A DNA stretch of 51,962 nucleotides from UMGS1279 sp045630265 (lineage in GTDB: Bacteria > Bacillota > Clostridia > Oscillospirales > Acutalibacteraceae), in NCBI GenBank assembly GCA_045630265.1, contig JAZQSV010000056.1, positions 1 through 51,962 of the forward strand, given 5' to 3'. Made by a program: the position numbers and the translations under genes. Under the pieces are notes generated by a model. That model was not told the origin of the DNA. It ran no database searches and saw only the letters and a list, made by a program, of their open reading frames with translations. Each line of letters opens with the position of its first letter. The stretch's first letter is position 1. Positions 1-7,402 of this stretch are shown here, piece after piece.

Positions 1-768
1 GCCAAGAGTGGGTTTACCCCAGGGGGTAACAGGACCGGGACGACCGATGGGGGATTTACCCTCACCACCACCGTGGGGGTGGTCACAGGGGTTCATAACA
101 GAACCGCGAACTGTAGGACGCCAACCCATATGACGCTTACGACCCGCTTTACCGATGTTTACATTCTCGTGCTCAGGATTACTTACCTGACCAACAGTAG
201 CCATACAGTTTACAGGAACATTTCTAAGCTCTCCGGAAGGAAGGCGAAGAAGTGCCATGCCGTTTTCCTTAGCCATAAGCTGAGCCATATTACCTGCAGA
301 ACGGGCAAGCTGAGCGCCCTTGCCGGGATAAAGCTCTACGTTATGAATAAAGGTACCAACGGGAATGTTTACAAGAGGAAGTGCGTTACCTACTTTAATA
401 TCAGCATTGGGGCCGCTAACAACAGTGTCGCCAACCTTGAGGCCGATAGGAGCAATGATGTAACGTTTCTCGCCGTCCTCGTACTTAACAAGTGCGATGA
501 AAGCAGAACGGTTGGGGTCATACTCCAAAGTCATAACGGTTGCAGGACAACCGAAACGCTCTCTCTTAAAATCAATAATTCTGTATTTTCTGCGATTTCC
601 GCCGCCGCGATGACGAACGGTGATGCGGCCATAGCTATTACGGCCTGCATTCTTTTTAATAGGTGCAAGCAGACTTTTCTCGGGTGCTACCTTAGAAAGC
701 TCGGAATAATCCAAAACTGTCATATTGCGGTGACCGGGAGTAGTCGGCTTATAATGTTTAATAGCCAT
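1..768 (-). CDS. rplB: 50S ribosomal protein L2 (C-terminus cut by window edge)
   Basis: L2 binds 23S rRNA domain IV, supports subunit joining and lies close to the peptidyl transferase centre. The reverse strand encodes a protein starting MAIKHYKPTTPGHRNMTV. It contains the typical glycine/arginine-rich block around residue 55 (RHRGGGNRRKYRIIDF) and near the edge the conserved HPHGGGEGK stretch holding the L2 histidine. 256 codons are present against about 275 in full-length L2, so roughly 20 C-terminal residues lie outside the window. The ATG at 768 follows a purine-rich ribosome-binding site (GGAGAG) at normal distance. It is the fifth gene of the S10 operon and presumably continues to rpsS. 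The identification is certain. Confidence 0.98.
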   Translation of the reverse strand, partial: MAIKHYKPTTPGHRNMTVLDYSELSKVAPEKSLLAPIKKNAGRNSYGRITVRHRGGGNRRKYRIIDFKRERFGCPATVMTLEYDPNRSAFIALVKYEDGEKRYIIAPIGLKVGDTVVSGPNADIKVGNALPLVNIPVGTFIHNVELYPGKGAQLARSAGNMAQLMAKENGMALLRLPSGELRNVPVNCMATVGQVSNPEHENVNIGKAGRKRHMGWRPTVRGSVMNPCDHPHGGGEGKSPIGRPGPVTPWGKPTLG

Positions 769-845
769 CTTAATTTCACTCTCCTATTTAGGCTTAGCGG
801 GACCTTTGATCCCATACATTGCCGGAAGTTAAATCTTCCAAAAAC

Positions 846-1139
846 TTACATCAAACCGTCAAAGAACTCAATTGTCTTGGACTTCTCGGTAAGAGTAACA
901 ATAGCTTTCTTCCAGTCTGCGGTTTTTCCGGTGTAGCGACCTACACGCTTGCTTCTTCCGTTAACATTCATTGTGTTAACCTTTTTAACCTCTACCTTGA
1001 AAAGCTTTTCAACCGCTGCTGCGATCTCAACCTTGTTTGCGTCGGGAGCAACCTTGAAGGTGTACTTCTTATCAGCAATGGCTGACATAGATTTCTCAGT
1101 AATGATAGGAGCAATTATAATATCCTGTGCTGCTTTCAT
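846..1139 (-). CDS. rplW: 50S ribosomal protein L23
   Basis: L23 lines the exit of the ribosomal tunnel and is the docking point for trigger factor and SRP. The 97-residue product is of normal length, with the N-terminal IIIAPIITEKSM motif and the central VEVKKVNTMNVNGR segment that are typical of L23. The start codon overlaps the rplD stop by one base (TAATG), which points to translational coupling. The gap to rplB is 77 bases and holds only a small inverted repeat (GGAAG/CTTCC). It is part of the S10 operon. Confidence 0.98.
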   Translation of the reverse strand: MKAAQDIIIAPIITEKSMSAIADKKYTFKVAPDANKVEIAAAVEKLFKVEVKKVNTMNVNGRSKRVGRYTGKTADWKKAIVTLTEKSKTIEFFDGLM

Positions 1140-1762
1140 TATGCGTATACCTCCTCGATTTTTTCTACTGCGCCCTTAACCATTACAACCTTATCAGCAT
1201 TGATAATGTCGTAGGTGCTTAGGGTGTTGTACTGTGTAGTTTTGGTTCCCTTAATGTTTGCTGCGCTCTTAATAACGAAAGCATCGTTAGTGTCAAGCAC
1301 GATTAAGGTTTTGCCGGTTGCACCGATTGCTGCGAGGCAATCTACAACGGTCTTTGTTTTGTAGGAGTCAAGCTTAAGCTCATCTAAAACGATTAAAGCA
1401 TCGCCAAGCACCTTATCAGAAAGTGCAGATTTAAGAGCAAGCTGTCTAACCTTCTTATTGAGTGAATAGGAGTAATCTCTGGGTTTGGGACCAAGAGCTA
1501 CACCACCGTGTCTCCACTGGGGAGCGCGGATAGAACCTTGTCTTGCATGGCCTGTTCCCTTTTGTCTCCAGGGCTTACGTCCGCCACCGGAAACCTCGGT
1601 ACGGGTCAAAGTGGATTGTGTGCCCTGACGTTTGTTAGCAAGAAAGTTAACAACTGCCATGTGCATAACAACTGCATTAGGTTCAATTCCGAAAATGGAA
1701 TCCTTAAGCGCGATGTCGCCGACCTTTTTGCCGGCCATATCTAATACTGCTACATTAGGCAT
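1139..1762 (-). CDS. rplD: 50S ribosomal protein L4
   Basis: L4 is an early assembly protein whose long loop reaches the exit tunnel; in several bacteria it is also the autoregulator of the S10 operon. The product is 207 aa, the normal length. It carries the conserved loop with RTEVSGGGRKPWRQKGTG near residue 60 and then GSIRAPQWRHGG. I chose the ATG at 1762 because AAGGAG lies 8 nt upstream; an in-frame GTG at 1771 would sit inside that ribosome-binding site. It is coupled to rplW through a one-base overlap. The structured leader before rpsJ is a plausible L4 target. Confidence 0.98.
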   Translation of the reverse strand: MPNVAVLDMAGKKVGDIALKDSIFGIEPNAVVMHMAVVNFLANKRQGTQSTLTRTEVSGGGRKPWRQKGTGHARQGSIRAPQWRHGGVALGPKPRDYSYSLNKKVRQLALKSALSDKVLGDALIVLDELKLDSYKTKTVVDCLAAIGATGKTLIVLDTNDAFVIKSAANIKGTKTTQYNTLSTYDIINADKVVMVKGAVEKIEEVYA

Positions 1763-1779
1763 ATTCAACACTCCTTCCC

Positions 1780-2409
1780 TTAGGCCTTAACGCTGTTTTT
1801 TAAAATAACAATGCCGCCTTTAGGACCGGGAACGGCGCCTTTAACAGCTATGATATTATTTTCAGCGTCTACTTTAACTACGTCTAAGTTTTGAACAGTA
1901 ACACGTTCTGCACCAAGGTGACCTGCCATTTTCTTTCCCTTGAAGATTCTGGCGGGATCGATAACGCCCAAGGAACCGCCGTGCCTTGCAACAGGACCGG
2001 TACCATGCGACATCTTAAGACGGGAGAAATTCCAACGCTTAATTACGCCGGCATATCCCTTACCTTTGCTTGTGCCGCTTACGTCTACGTGTTCACCCTC
2101 TGCAAAGATGTCTGCCTTAAGAATATCGCCAACGTTTACGCCGGAAATATCTTCCAAGCGGAACTCGCGGAGAACCCTCTTAGGAGCAACGTCGCCCTTT
2201 GCAAAGTGACCCTTTTGGGGCTTGTTTACTTTAGAAGCCTTGAGGTCGATAAAACCAACCTGAATTGCTTCGTAACCGTCGTTCTCAACTGTTTTCTTCT
2301 GAGCCACTACGCAAGGGCCTGCTTCTATAACAGTTACGGGAACAACGTTTCCGTTTGCGTCAAAAAGCTGAGTCATACCAAGCTTTTTGCCTACTAAACC
2401 TTTTTGCAT
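1780..2409 (-). CDS. rplC: 50S ribosomal protein L3
   Basis: L3 is an early-assembly 23S rRNA-binding protein that stabilises the peptidyl transferase centre. The 209-residue product starts MQKGLVGKKLGMTQLF and includes the conserved KGKGYAGVIKRWNF segment. It also has the SHGTGPVARHGGSLG region, which contains the Gln/Asn-bearing tip loop area of bacterial L3. The ATG at 2409 follows AAGGAGG at good spacing. It lies between rpsJ and rplD in the conserved S10 operon order. Confidence 0.98.
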   Translation of the reverse strand: MQKGLVGKKLGMTQLFDANGNVVPVTVIEAGPCVVAQKKTVENDGYEAIQVGFIDLKASKVNKPQKGHFAKGDVAPKRVLREFRLEDISGVNVGDILKADIFAEGEHVDVSGTSKGKGYAGVIKRWNFSRLKMSHGTGPVARHGGSLGVIDPARIFKGKKMAGHLGAERVTVQNLDVVKVDAENNIIAVKGAVPGPKGGIVILKNSVKA

Positions 2410-2475
2410 TTTATTTTTCCTCCTTGATGGTTATTGGTTGACTTTCGCCAACTTGACCAGTCGGTGCGATTTGGA

Positions 2476-2784
2476 TTAAAGCTTAATCTCAAATTCAACG
2501 CCGGCGGGAAGCTCAAGACCTGTCAGAGCCTCAACAGTTTTGTTGGAAGGTCTGAGAATGTCGATAAGCCTTTTGTGAGTTCTTGTTTCAAACTGCTCGC
2601 GGCTGTCCTTGTACTTGTGAACAGCACGGAGGATTGTAACAACCTCTCTCTCGGTGGGGAGCGGAACGGGACCCGATACTCTAGCGCCGGTGCGCTTTGC
2701 GGTCTCAACAATCTTCTCCGCTGCCTGGTCCACTAATGCGTGGGCGTATCCCTTGATACGAATTCTGATTTTCTCTTTGGCCAT
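2476..2784 (-). CDS. rpsJ: 30S ribosomal protein S10 (NusE)
   Basis: S10 is a 30S head protein and, as NusE, a partner of NusB and NusG in transcription antitermination and coupling. The product is 102 aa, the standard length, with the hallmarks KIRIRIKGYAHALVDQ at the N-terminus and SGPVPLPT near residue 40. It is the first gene of the S10 operon. The start at 2784 follows AAGGAGG. The preceding 270 nt carry no gene but a structured leader and a strong promoter, annotated separately. Confidence 0.98.
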   Translation of the reverse strand: MAKEKIRIRIKGYAHALVDQAAEKIVETAKRTGARVSGPVPLPTEREVVTILRAVHKYKDSREQFETRTHKRLIDILRPSNKTVEALTGLELPAGVEFEIKL

Positions 2785-3053
2785 TTTGGTCGCCTCCTTA
2801 AAATGTTGGCGGGCAAAACTTACAAGGTGCCGGGTGTTTCAACCCTGCACATTTTTAAAACCGGATAGTCTGGGGTCGCAGTCTATTCCGGGAGACAGCA
2901 TTTCAGCTGTCGGCCAAAAAGGGCGCAAGTTCCCTTTCTGACGCTGGTTTAAGTTTTCTTCGCCCGGTTTAAAATCGGACATACTCCGTGGAAATTTCCC
3001 AGCCCGAAGCTGGCCACCTCCCACATCATCGCATATCTATACGCATAGCGTAC
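2785..3053 (-). ncRNA. Structured 5' leader of the S10 operon (candidate L4-responsive leader)
   Basis: About 270 nt lie between the predicted transcription start and rpsJ. Read on the minus strand they hold several clean hairpins. One is CCAGC-UUCGG-GCUGG near 3000-3015. Another is GACAGC/GCUGUC near 2892-2910. A third is GGGU/ACCC close to the gene. No intrinsic terminator with a U-tract is visible. S10-operon leaders controlled by L4 are known in bacteria; that this is one is inference from position and structure. A 61-codon frame at 2839-3024 crosses it but resembles nothing. Confidence 0.6.
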
Positions 3054-3059
3054 TTATGT

Positions 3060-3088
3060 ATGATAACATACTTTCCGCTAAAAATCAA
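3060..3088 (-). promoter_or_regulatory. Sigma-A-type promoter of the S10 operon
   Basis: On the minus strand there is a -35 TTGATT (3083-3088), a 17-nt spacer and a -10 TATCAT (3060-3065). Transcription should start near 3053, giving the long rpsJ leader. Confidence 0.75.
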
Positions 3089-3239
3089 GCATTTTTTTAC
3101 TTTTTTTAAAAATTTTTCAAAAAAGTTATTTTCTCTTCTTTTTACGAAAAAATCGGGAGATTTTTGTGTAAAATAACCATTAAAAAATATCCTCCCTCCA
3201 TCTCTCTAAACCCCTTATTTGCTTAGTTTTATTCCATAT

Positions 3240-3282
3240 AAATTAAAAAATAAAGGCGGCAGGGATAAACGTTCCCTGCCGC
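3240..3282 (-). terminator. Intrinsic terminator after the solute-binding protein gene
   Basis: A 10-bp GC-rich stem (3256-3265 with 3273-3282, GCGGCAGGGA/TCCCTGCCGC) is followed on the minus strand by a U-rich run at 3240-3254. It sits just past the stop at 3300. The U-run side is correct for leftward transcription. Confidence 0.85.
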
Positions 3283-3299
3283 ACCTTTTAAAATATATA

Positions 3300-4748
3300 T
3301 TATTTTTTAACCGCGTTGTCTATTTTTTCTTTATAAGACAAAACTTCATTTAAAGTTTCACCCTTATTAGCATTGGCGGCTGCATTACAAATTTCACTAT
3401 AAAGTCCGTCCTGCTCGGCATTTAAAATACCTTCAGAAAAAGCACACTGTTTTTTAACGTTTTCGCCCTTTGTTATTTCGCTATAAACCTTTTTAAACTG
3501 TGAGTTGTAGAAAAGATTACCTGTATCAGCATTCTTAGGGTCTAAAAAATATCTGATAAAATATGCTGCTCCCTCTATGTTTTTAGCTCCTTTAGGGACT
3601 CCCAGGCAGATGCCCTTTAGAGGCGTATGGGCGGTTTCCTGTGTAGGACCTGCAATGGGTACCGCCTCCAGTTGCGAGCTTTTACCCTTAAAGCCCAAAC
3701 AGAAACTGTCCGAATTATACATATGAAAGGCTTTTGCCGAAACCATTCCTATCTCCCCGTTTTGAAAGCCGTATGGATTAAACTGGGTCAGCATATTTTT
3801 GGATTTTAAAAGACGTAGTTCTTCAAAACTTTCGTAAATAATGCTTTGCACCGCACTGTCGCTTAGCGCCGAAGCAAAACCGTTTTCCGCCGGCAAGACA
3901 AAATCAACACCGGCCGATAACATATATAAATCCATGCCCTCTAGTGATATGGGCGTCAGCCCCTTGCCGCATGTTTTCAACTTTTCGGCTATATTCCTTT
4001 GATTTGTCCAATTCCATCTGCCCGAAAGGTACAGTTCATAAGGAGTGGCCGTAATACCCGCCGCAGTTAAAATACTTTTATTATAATATGTAACGTAGTT
4101 ATTTCCCTCGGTTCGCGGGGCGCCCTTTATAGAAAGGCCGAAATAGTTGCCCTTATATTTTACGCCCTGCATATATTCGGTATCCCAAATTTTATCCTCC
4201 AGGCGGAAGGTGTCGTTATCAAGCGGGGTAAAATACGCCGCCGTGCTATACAAATTTGCAAAGCCTATTTCAGCCACATCAGGAGCGCTCCCCTCACCTA
4301 CCATTACAGCAAGCTTTGATAGATAGTCCTTTTGGGGCACGACCTCTACTGTAACGTCCATTCCCGTTTGTCTTTCAAATTCCAAAATAACCTTTTCTTC
4401 GAAGGGCAAAAGCTCGCGCGACAAGAGCATATAAACACCCTTATCCTTTAAGCTTTTTGGAATATTTTCAACATAATCCTTATCCCAAACGGATTTTTCT
4501 TCCTTTTTACTCTCTTCACGTTCGCTATTTGTTTTCTTGTCCGAAGAGGTTTTGGATACTTTGTTGCTACTTGACTTATTATCACTAACTACCGAGGTTG
4601 TCGCAGTATCCTTATTTTCGCCTTTACTTTCATTTATATAGTAAACGTCTAAACCGTTGGGTGGGGCAAAACGGTTTTTGCCCTTGAACCCTGTAAGCAA
4701 GGTTACTATAATAAGCATAACTGCCAAGCATTTTATTTTGTGCGGCAT
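3300..4748 (-). CDS. ABC transporter extracellular solute-binding protein, family 1 (orphan)
   Basis: This is probably the ligand-capturing component of a sugar or related ABC importer. The 482-residue protein has a hydrophobic N-terminal segment (residues about 8-22, ending LLTGFKG), then a Ser/Lys/Asn/Glu-rich low-complexity linker to about residue 85. The remainder is a bacterial SBP fold: ILEFERQTGMDVTVEVVP, then GSAPDVAEIGFANL and LGVPKGAKNIEGAAYFIRYF. The position where a lipobox cysteine is expected (LLTG-C) carries Phe, so it may be membrane-anchored rather than lipidated. I preferred ATG 4748, with GGAG 9 nt upstream, to a TTG two codons earlier. There are no permease genes nearby; a stand-alone ATPase (9266-10408) could serve it. 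It sits where rpoB is normally found. Confidence 0.8.
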   Translation of the reverse strand: MPHKIKCLAVMLIIVTLLTGFKGKNRFAPPNGLDVYYINESKGENKDTATTSVVSDNKSSSNKVSKTSSDKKTNSEREESKKEEKSVWDKDYVENIPKSLKDKGVYMLLSRELLPFEEKVILEFERQTGMDVTVEVVPQKDYLSKLAVMVGEGSAPDVAEIGFANLYSTAAYFTPLDNDTFRLEDKIWDTEYMQGVKYKGNYFGLSIKGAPRTEGNNYVTYYNKSILTAAGITATPYELYLSGRWNWTNQRNIAEKLKTCGKGLTPISLEGMDLYMLSAGVDFVLPAENGFASALSDSAVQSIIYESFEELRLLKSKNMLTQFNPYGFQNGEIGMVSAKAFHMYNSDSFCLGFKGKSSQLEAVPIAGPTQETAHTPLKGICLGVPKGAKNIEGAAYFIRYFLDPKNADTGNLFYNSQFKKVYSEITKGENVKKQCAFSEGILNAEQDGLYSEICNAAANANKGETLNEVLSYKEKIDNAVKK

Positions 4749-4846
4749 TAACAAAATCTCCTTATTAAAATTTTGTGCTGCGTTTTCTTTATTTTACCAC
4801 ATTTTTCCGCAAAATAATACAAATACTTTTAAATTTTTACAAATTT

Positions 4847-4893
4847 CTTCTAAAAAATAAAAAATAAATCACCCTGGGAGACTTTCCAGGGTG
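4847..4893 (-). terminator. Intrinsic terminator of rplJ-rplL
   Basis: The stem CACCCTGG/CCAGGGTG (4870-4877 with 4886-4893) is followed on the minus strand by a long U-rich tract (4848-4866). It lies 50 nt past the rplL stop, so the transcript ends here and does not run into rpoB as in most bacteria. Confidence 0.88.
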
Positions 4894-4946
4894 ATTAGCT
4901 TTTAATTTGTTATGTAGGGCTATTGCCCTATGCTACAAAACTACAA

Positions 4947-5324
4947 TTACTTAAGTTCAACAGTTGCGCCAACCTCAGTAAGTTTAGCCTTGATTTCTTC
5001 AGCTTCTTCCTTAGAAGCAGCTTCTTTAAGGGTTTTGGGAGCGCCGTCAACAAGTGCCTTTGCTTCGCCAAGGCCAAGACCGGTAATCTCACGAACGATC
5101 TTGATAACCTTAATTTTCTCTGCGCCTGCTGCTGCAAGAACAACGTCAAACTCAGTCTTCTCCTCAGCTGCTGCTGCGCCGCCTGCTGCGGGAGCTGCTA
5201 CTGCAACTGCTGCTGCAGCGGATACGCCAAATTCTTCCTCAACTGCTTTTACGAGCTCAGAAGGCTCCAAAACGGGAAGAGTCTTTAACTCTTCAACCAT
5301 AGCTAAAACTTTTTCAGATGCCAT
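4947..5324 (-). CDS. rplL: 50S ribosomal protein L7/L12
   Basis: L7/L12 forms the flexible stalk dimers that recruit and activate translational GTPases. The product is 125 aa. It has an N-terminal dimerisation domain, an Ala-rich hinge around residues 38-60, and the C-terminal domain with EKTEFDVVLAAAG, KIKVIKIVREITGLGL and GEAKALVDGAPK. ATG 5324 follows GGAGG by 8 nt; an upstream TTG overlaps that site and is rejected. It is cotranscribed with rplJ, and a terminator follows directly. Confidence 0.98.
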   Translation of the reverse strand: MASEKVLAMVEELKTLPVLEPSELVKAVEEEFGVSAAAAVAVAAPAAGGAAAAEEKTEFDVVLAAAGAEKIKVIKIVREITGLGLGEAKALVDGAPKTLKEAASKEEAEEIKAKLTEVGATVELK

Positions 5325-5382
5325 TTTTATTTCCTCCAATAATTTTTATTTGTTTTGAATTTAGATTTTGTTTTTGCAGAAA

Positions 5383-5898
5383 TTATTCTGCTGCAGGTGC
5401 TGCTTCACCGTCTTTATCAACGATGGCCTGAACAGCACGGGTGAATGCTGCAATGGGAGCATTGAATGCACCAAGCACTGTAGCAAGAAGTACCTCTCTG
5501 GAAGGTAGCTTAGAAAGAGCTTCAACAGTAGCAAGGTCAACTACCTTGCCGTCCATAAATCCGCCCTTAATCTTAAAGTTGTCATGACCTTCTGCATACT
5601 TACCAAGAATTCTGGCGCCTGCAGCATAGTCGTCCTCGCTTGTAGCAATAGCGGTGGTACCGGCAAATACCTCTTCCAAACCTTCGAGACCTGCATTTTG
5701 TGCAGCAAAGTTCAAAATAGAGTTCTTTACAACAGAGTATTTAACGCCTGCTTCACGAAGTTCTTTACGAAGAGCAGTATCATCAGCAACGCTGATACCT
5801 TTATAGTCAACAACTACGCCAACGCAGGAGTTTTTAAACTGCTCGGTAAGAGCTGCTACAGCTGCTTTCTTTTGTTCTAAAACTAATTGACTCGGCAT
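5383..5898 (-). CDS. rplJ: 50S ribosomal protein L10
   Basis: L10 anchors L7/L12 dimers to 23S rRNA and, as the L10-L12 complex, represses its own operon by binding the mRNA leader. The 171-residue protein starts MPSQLVLEQKKAAV and has the N-terminal rRNA-binding domain (VGVVVDYKGISV, LRKELREAGVKYSVVKN). It ends in the C-terminal helix that binds L12 (TRAVQAIVDKDG). It is preceded by its own promoter and a recognisable L10 leader and followed by rplL. Confidence 0.98.
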   Translation of the reverse strand: MPSQLVLEQKKAAVAALTEQFKNSCVGVVVDYKGISVADDTALRKELREAGVKYSVVKNSILNFAAQNAGLEGLEEVFAGTTAIATSEDDYAAGARILGKYAEGHDNFKIKGGFMDGKVVDLATVEALSKLPSREVLLATVLGAFNAPIAAFTRAVQAIVDKDGEAAPAAE

Positions 5899-5913
5899 TT
5901 AGTTTCACCTCCT

Positions 5914-5956
5914 GAAAAAATGAAAATGCCTACCCCAAAGACATTAGGGTAGGCAT
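5914..5956 (-). terminator. Attenuator hairpin of the L10 leader
   Basis: Minus-strand stem ATGCCTACCC/GGGTAGGCAT (5926-5935 with 5947-5956) is followed by a U-rich run immediately before the rplJ ribosome-binding site. Its 5' part overlaps the leader sequences that bind L10, the usual arrangement for L10-dependent premature termination. Confidence 0.85.
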
Positions 5957-6036
5957 AAAAACAAAGTAATGTTAACTTTGCGCCTCTCCTCGGTAGGATT
6001 TACGGCATAGCCACCTACTGTCTTTGGATTTGGAAC
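5926..6036 (-). ncRNA. L10 leader (ribosomal protein L10-L12 autoregulatory element)
   Basis: The minus-strand leader contains CCAAAGACAGTAGGTGG followed by AATCCTACCGAGG. These conserved strands of the L10 leader form the kink-turn element bound by L10(L12)4. It begins near the predicted transcription start and ends in the attenuator hairpin. High L10 should favour termination. Confidence 0.9.
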
Positions 6037-6042
6037 ACACAT

Positions 6043-6071
6043 ATAATATCACATACAAAGATTAATGTCAA
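6043..6071 (-). promoter_or_regulatory. Sigma-A-type promoter for rplJ-rplL
   Basis: On the minus strand TTGACA (6066-6071), 17-nt spacer, TATTAT (6043-6048). It lies in the rplA-rplJ intergenic, so stalk genes have their own control separate from rplK-rplA. Confidence 0.88.
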
Positions 6072-6104
6072 GCATTTTTTCTTTGCATTTCTGCTTTCGG
6101 AATT

Positions 6105-6800
6105 TTATGCACCGAATTTAGCAACGTTAAGTTTAACACCAGGGCCCATAGTAGTAGCAATGGTGCAGGACTTAATGTACTGACCCTTGGTAGCTGCGGG
6201 CTTTGCTTTAACAATTGCACCCATAAGTGCGACAAAGTTTTCCTGAGGCATTTCAGCACCGAAGGAAACTTTGCCGATGGGGCAGTGGATAATGTTGGTT
6301 TTGTCAAGACGGTACTCAACCTTACCTGCTTTTGCTTCGGTAACTGCCTTAGCAACGTCAGGAGTAACTGTACCTGCCTTAGGTGTAGGCATAAGACCGC
6401 GAGGACCTAAAACCTTACCAAGACGTCCAACAAGACCCATCATATCAGGAGAAGCAATAACTGCGTCAAAATCCAACCAGTTTTCGTTTTGGATTTTAGC
6501 AACCATTTCTTCAGCACCTACAAAATCAGCGCCTGCTGCTTCTGCTGCTTTAACGTTGTCGCCCTTGGTGATAACCAAAACGCGAACGTCTTTACCAATA
6601 CCGTTAGGAAGAACGATAGCACCACGAACCTGCTGGTCTGCCTGACGTGAATCAACACCAAGGCGAACGTGGATTTCAACCGTCTCATCAAACTTTGCTG
6701 TTGCAGTTTTAACTGCGAGGCCCATTGCCTCTTCTAAATCGTAAAACTTACCGGTTTCGATAAGCTTTGCGCTTTCATTATATTTTTTTCCGTGTTTCAT
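6105..6800 (-). CDS. rplA: 50S ribosomal protein L1
   Basis: L1 forms the mobile stalk that guides E-site tRNA out of the ribosome and commonly represses the rplK-rplA operon. The 231-residue product has the family features VEIHVRLGVDSRQADQQVRG near residue 40, GLMPTPKAGTVT near residue 135, and a C-terminal TMGPGVKLN. ATG 6800 has a GGAGG upstream. It lies 55 nt after rplK. Confidence 0.98.
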   Translation of the reverse strand: MKHGKKYNESAKLIETGKFYDLEEAMGLAVKTATAKFDETVEIHVRLGVDSRQADQQVRGAIVLPNGIGKDVRVLVITKGDNVKAAEAAGADFVGAEEMVAKIQNENWLDFDAVIASPDMMGLVGRLGKVLGPRGLMPTPKAGTVTPDVAKAVTEAKAGKVEYRLDKTNIIHCPIGKVSFGAEMPQENFVALMGAIVKAKPAATKGQYIKSCTIATTMGPGVKLNVAKFGA

Positions 6801-6855
6801 TATTATACCTCCAAAAAAGTGGTTAAATCGGATTTTTTCCTCCCACCCAGGAGCA

Positions 6856-7281
6856 TTAATCGATTACTTCTACGCCCATGCTGCGTGCAGTACCTGCAAT
6901 CATGCTAGCTGCTGCTTCAACACTTGCTGCGTTAAGGTCGGGCATTTTTTGCTCGGCAATTTTTGTAATCTGCTCTTTGGTGATTTTTGCAACCTTAGTC
7001 TTGTTAGGAACGCCGGAGCCGCTCTCAAGGCCACATGCCTTTTTAATAAGAACGGATGCGGGCGGAGTCTTGGTTACAAAACTGAACGAACGGTCTGCAT
7101 AAACTGTAATAACAACAGGAATGATAAGACCTACGTCATTCTTTGTACGTTCATTAAATTCCTTAGTGAAAGCCATGATGTTAACACCGTGCTGACCAAG
7201 CGCGGGACCAACCGGCGGAGCCGGAGTTGCTTTTCCTGCGGGAATTTGAAGTTTAATATAGCCAGTAATTTTTTGAGCCAT
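6856..7281 (-). CDS. rplK: 50S ribosomal protein L11
   Basis: L11 with its rRNA forms the GTPase-associated centre and is needed for RelA-type stringent signalling. The 141-residue length is canonical. The N-terminal domain shows KLQIPAGKATPAPPVGPALGQ with the proline switch region, and the C-terminal RNA-binding domain ends in ARSMGVEV. I chose ATG 7281 because GGAGG lies 8 nt before it; the longer frame would start inside the leader. Three hairpins fill the gap to nusG. Confidence 0.98.
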   Translation of the reverse strand: MAQKITGYIKLQIPAGKATPAPPVGPALGQHGVNIMAFTKEFNERTKNDVGLIIPVVITVYADRSFSFVTKTPPASVLIKKACGLESGSGVPNKTKVAKITKEQITKIAEQKMPDLNAASVEAAASMIAGTARSMGVEVID

Positions 7282-7308
7282 TTTTTGCACCTCCAAAAAT
7301 TGTGGTAG

Positions 7309-7368
7309 GATGGTTTCAAACCATCAGTCGGGGTTATACCCCTCCCACGCGACAAGTAAACTCTTGTC
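7309..7368 (-). other. Three consecutive hairpins between nusG and rplK
   Basis: Within 60 nt are the perfect inverted repeats GACAAG/CTTGTC (7351-7368), GGGG/CCCC (7330-7342) and GATGGTTT/AAACCATC (7309-7325). None has a U-tract, so they are not a terminator. They sit where an L1- or L11-responsive translational site could lie; function is not shown. Confidence 0.55.
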
Positions 7369-7402
7369 TTTAACTTGCATTTAGCAAATAAACTAAATTG
7401 AA

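Noticed and set aside
73..936. 287-codon open frame on the plus strand opposite rplB
   Set aside because: The minus strand encodes clear L2; the plus product lacks family features and has no start site.
2839..3024. 61-codon minus-strand frame in the S10 leader
   Set aside because: No ribosome-binding site, no resemblance to known proteins, and it crosses several hairpins.
7131..7355. 74-codon minus-strand frame across the rplK start
   Set aside because: Overlaps rplK in another frame and follows the nusG-rplK hairpins; no support.
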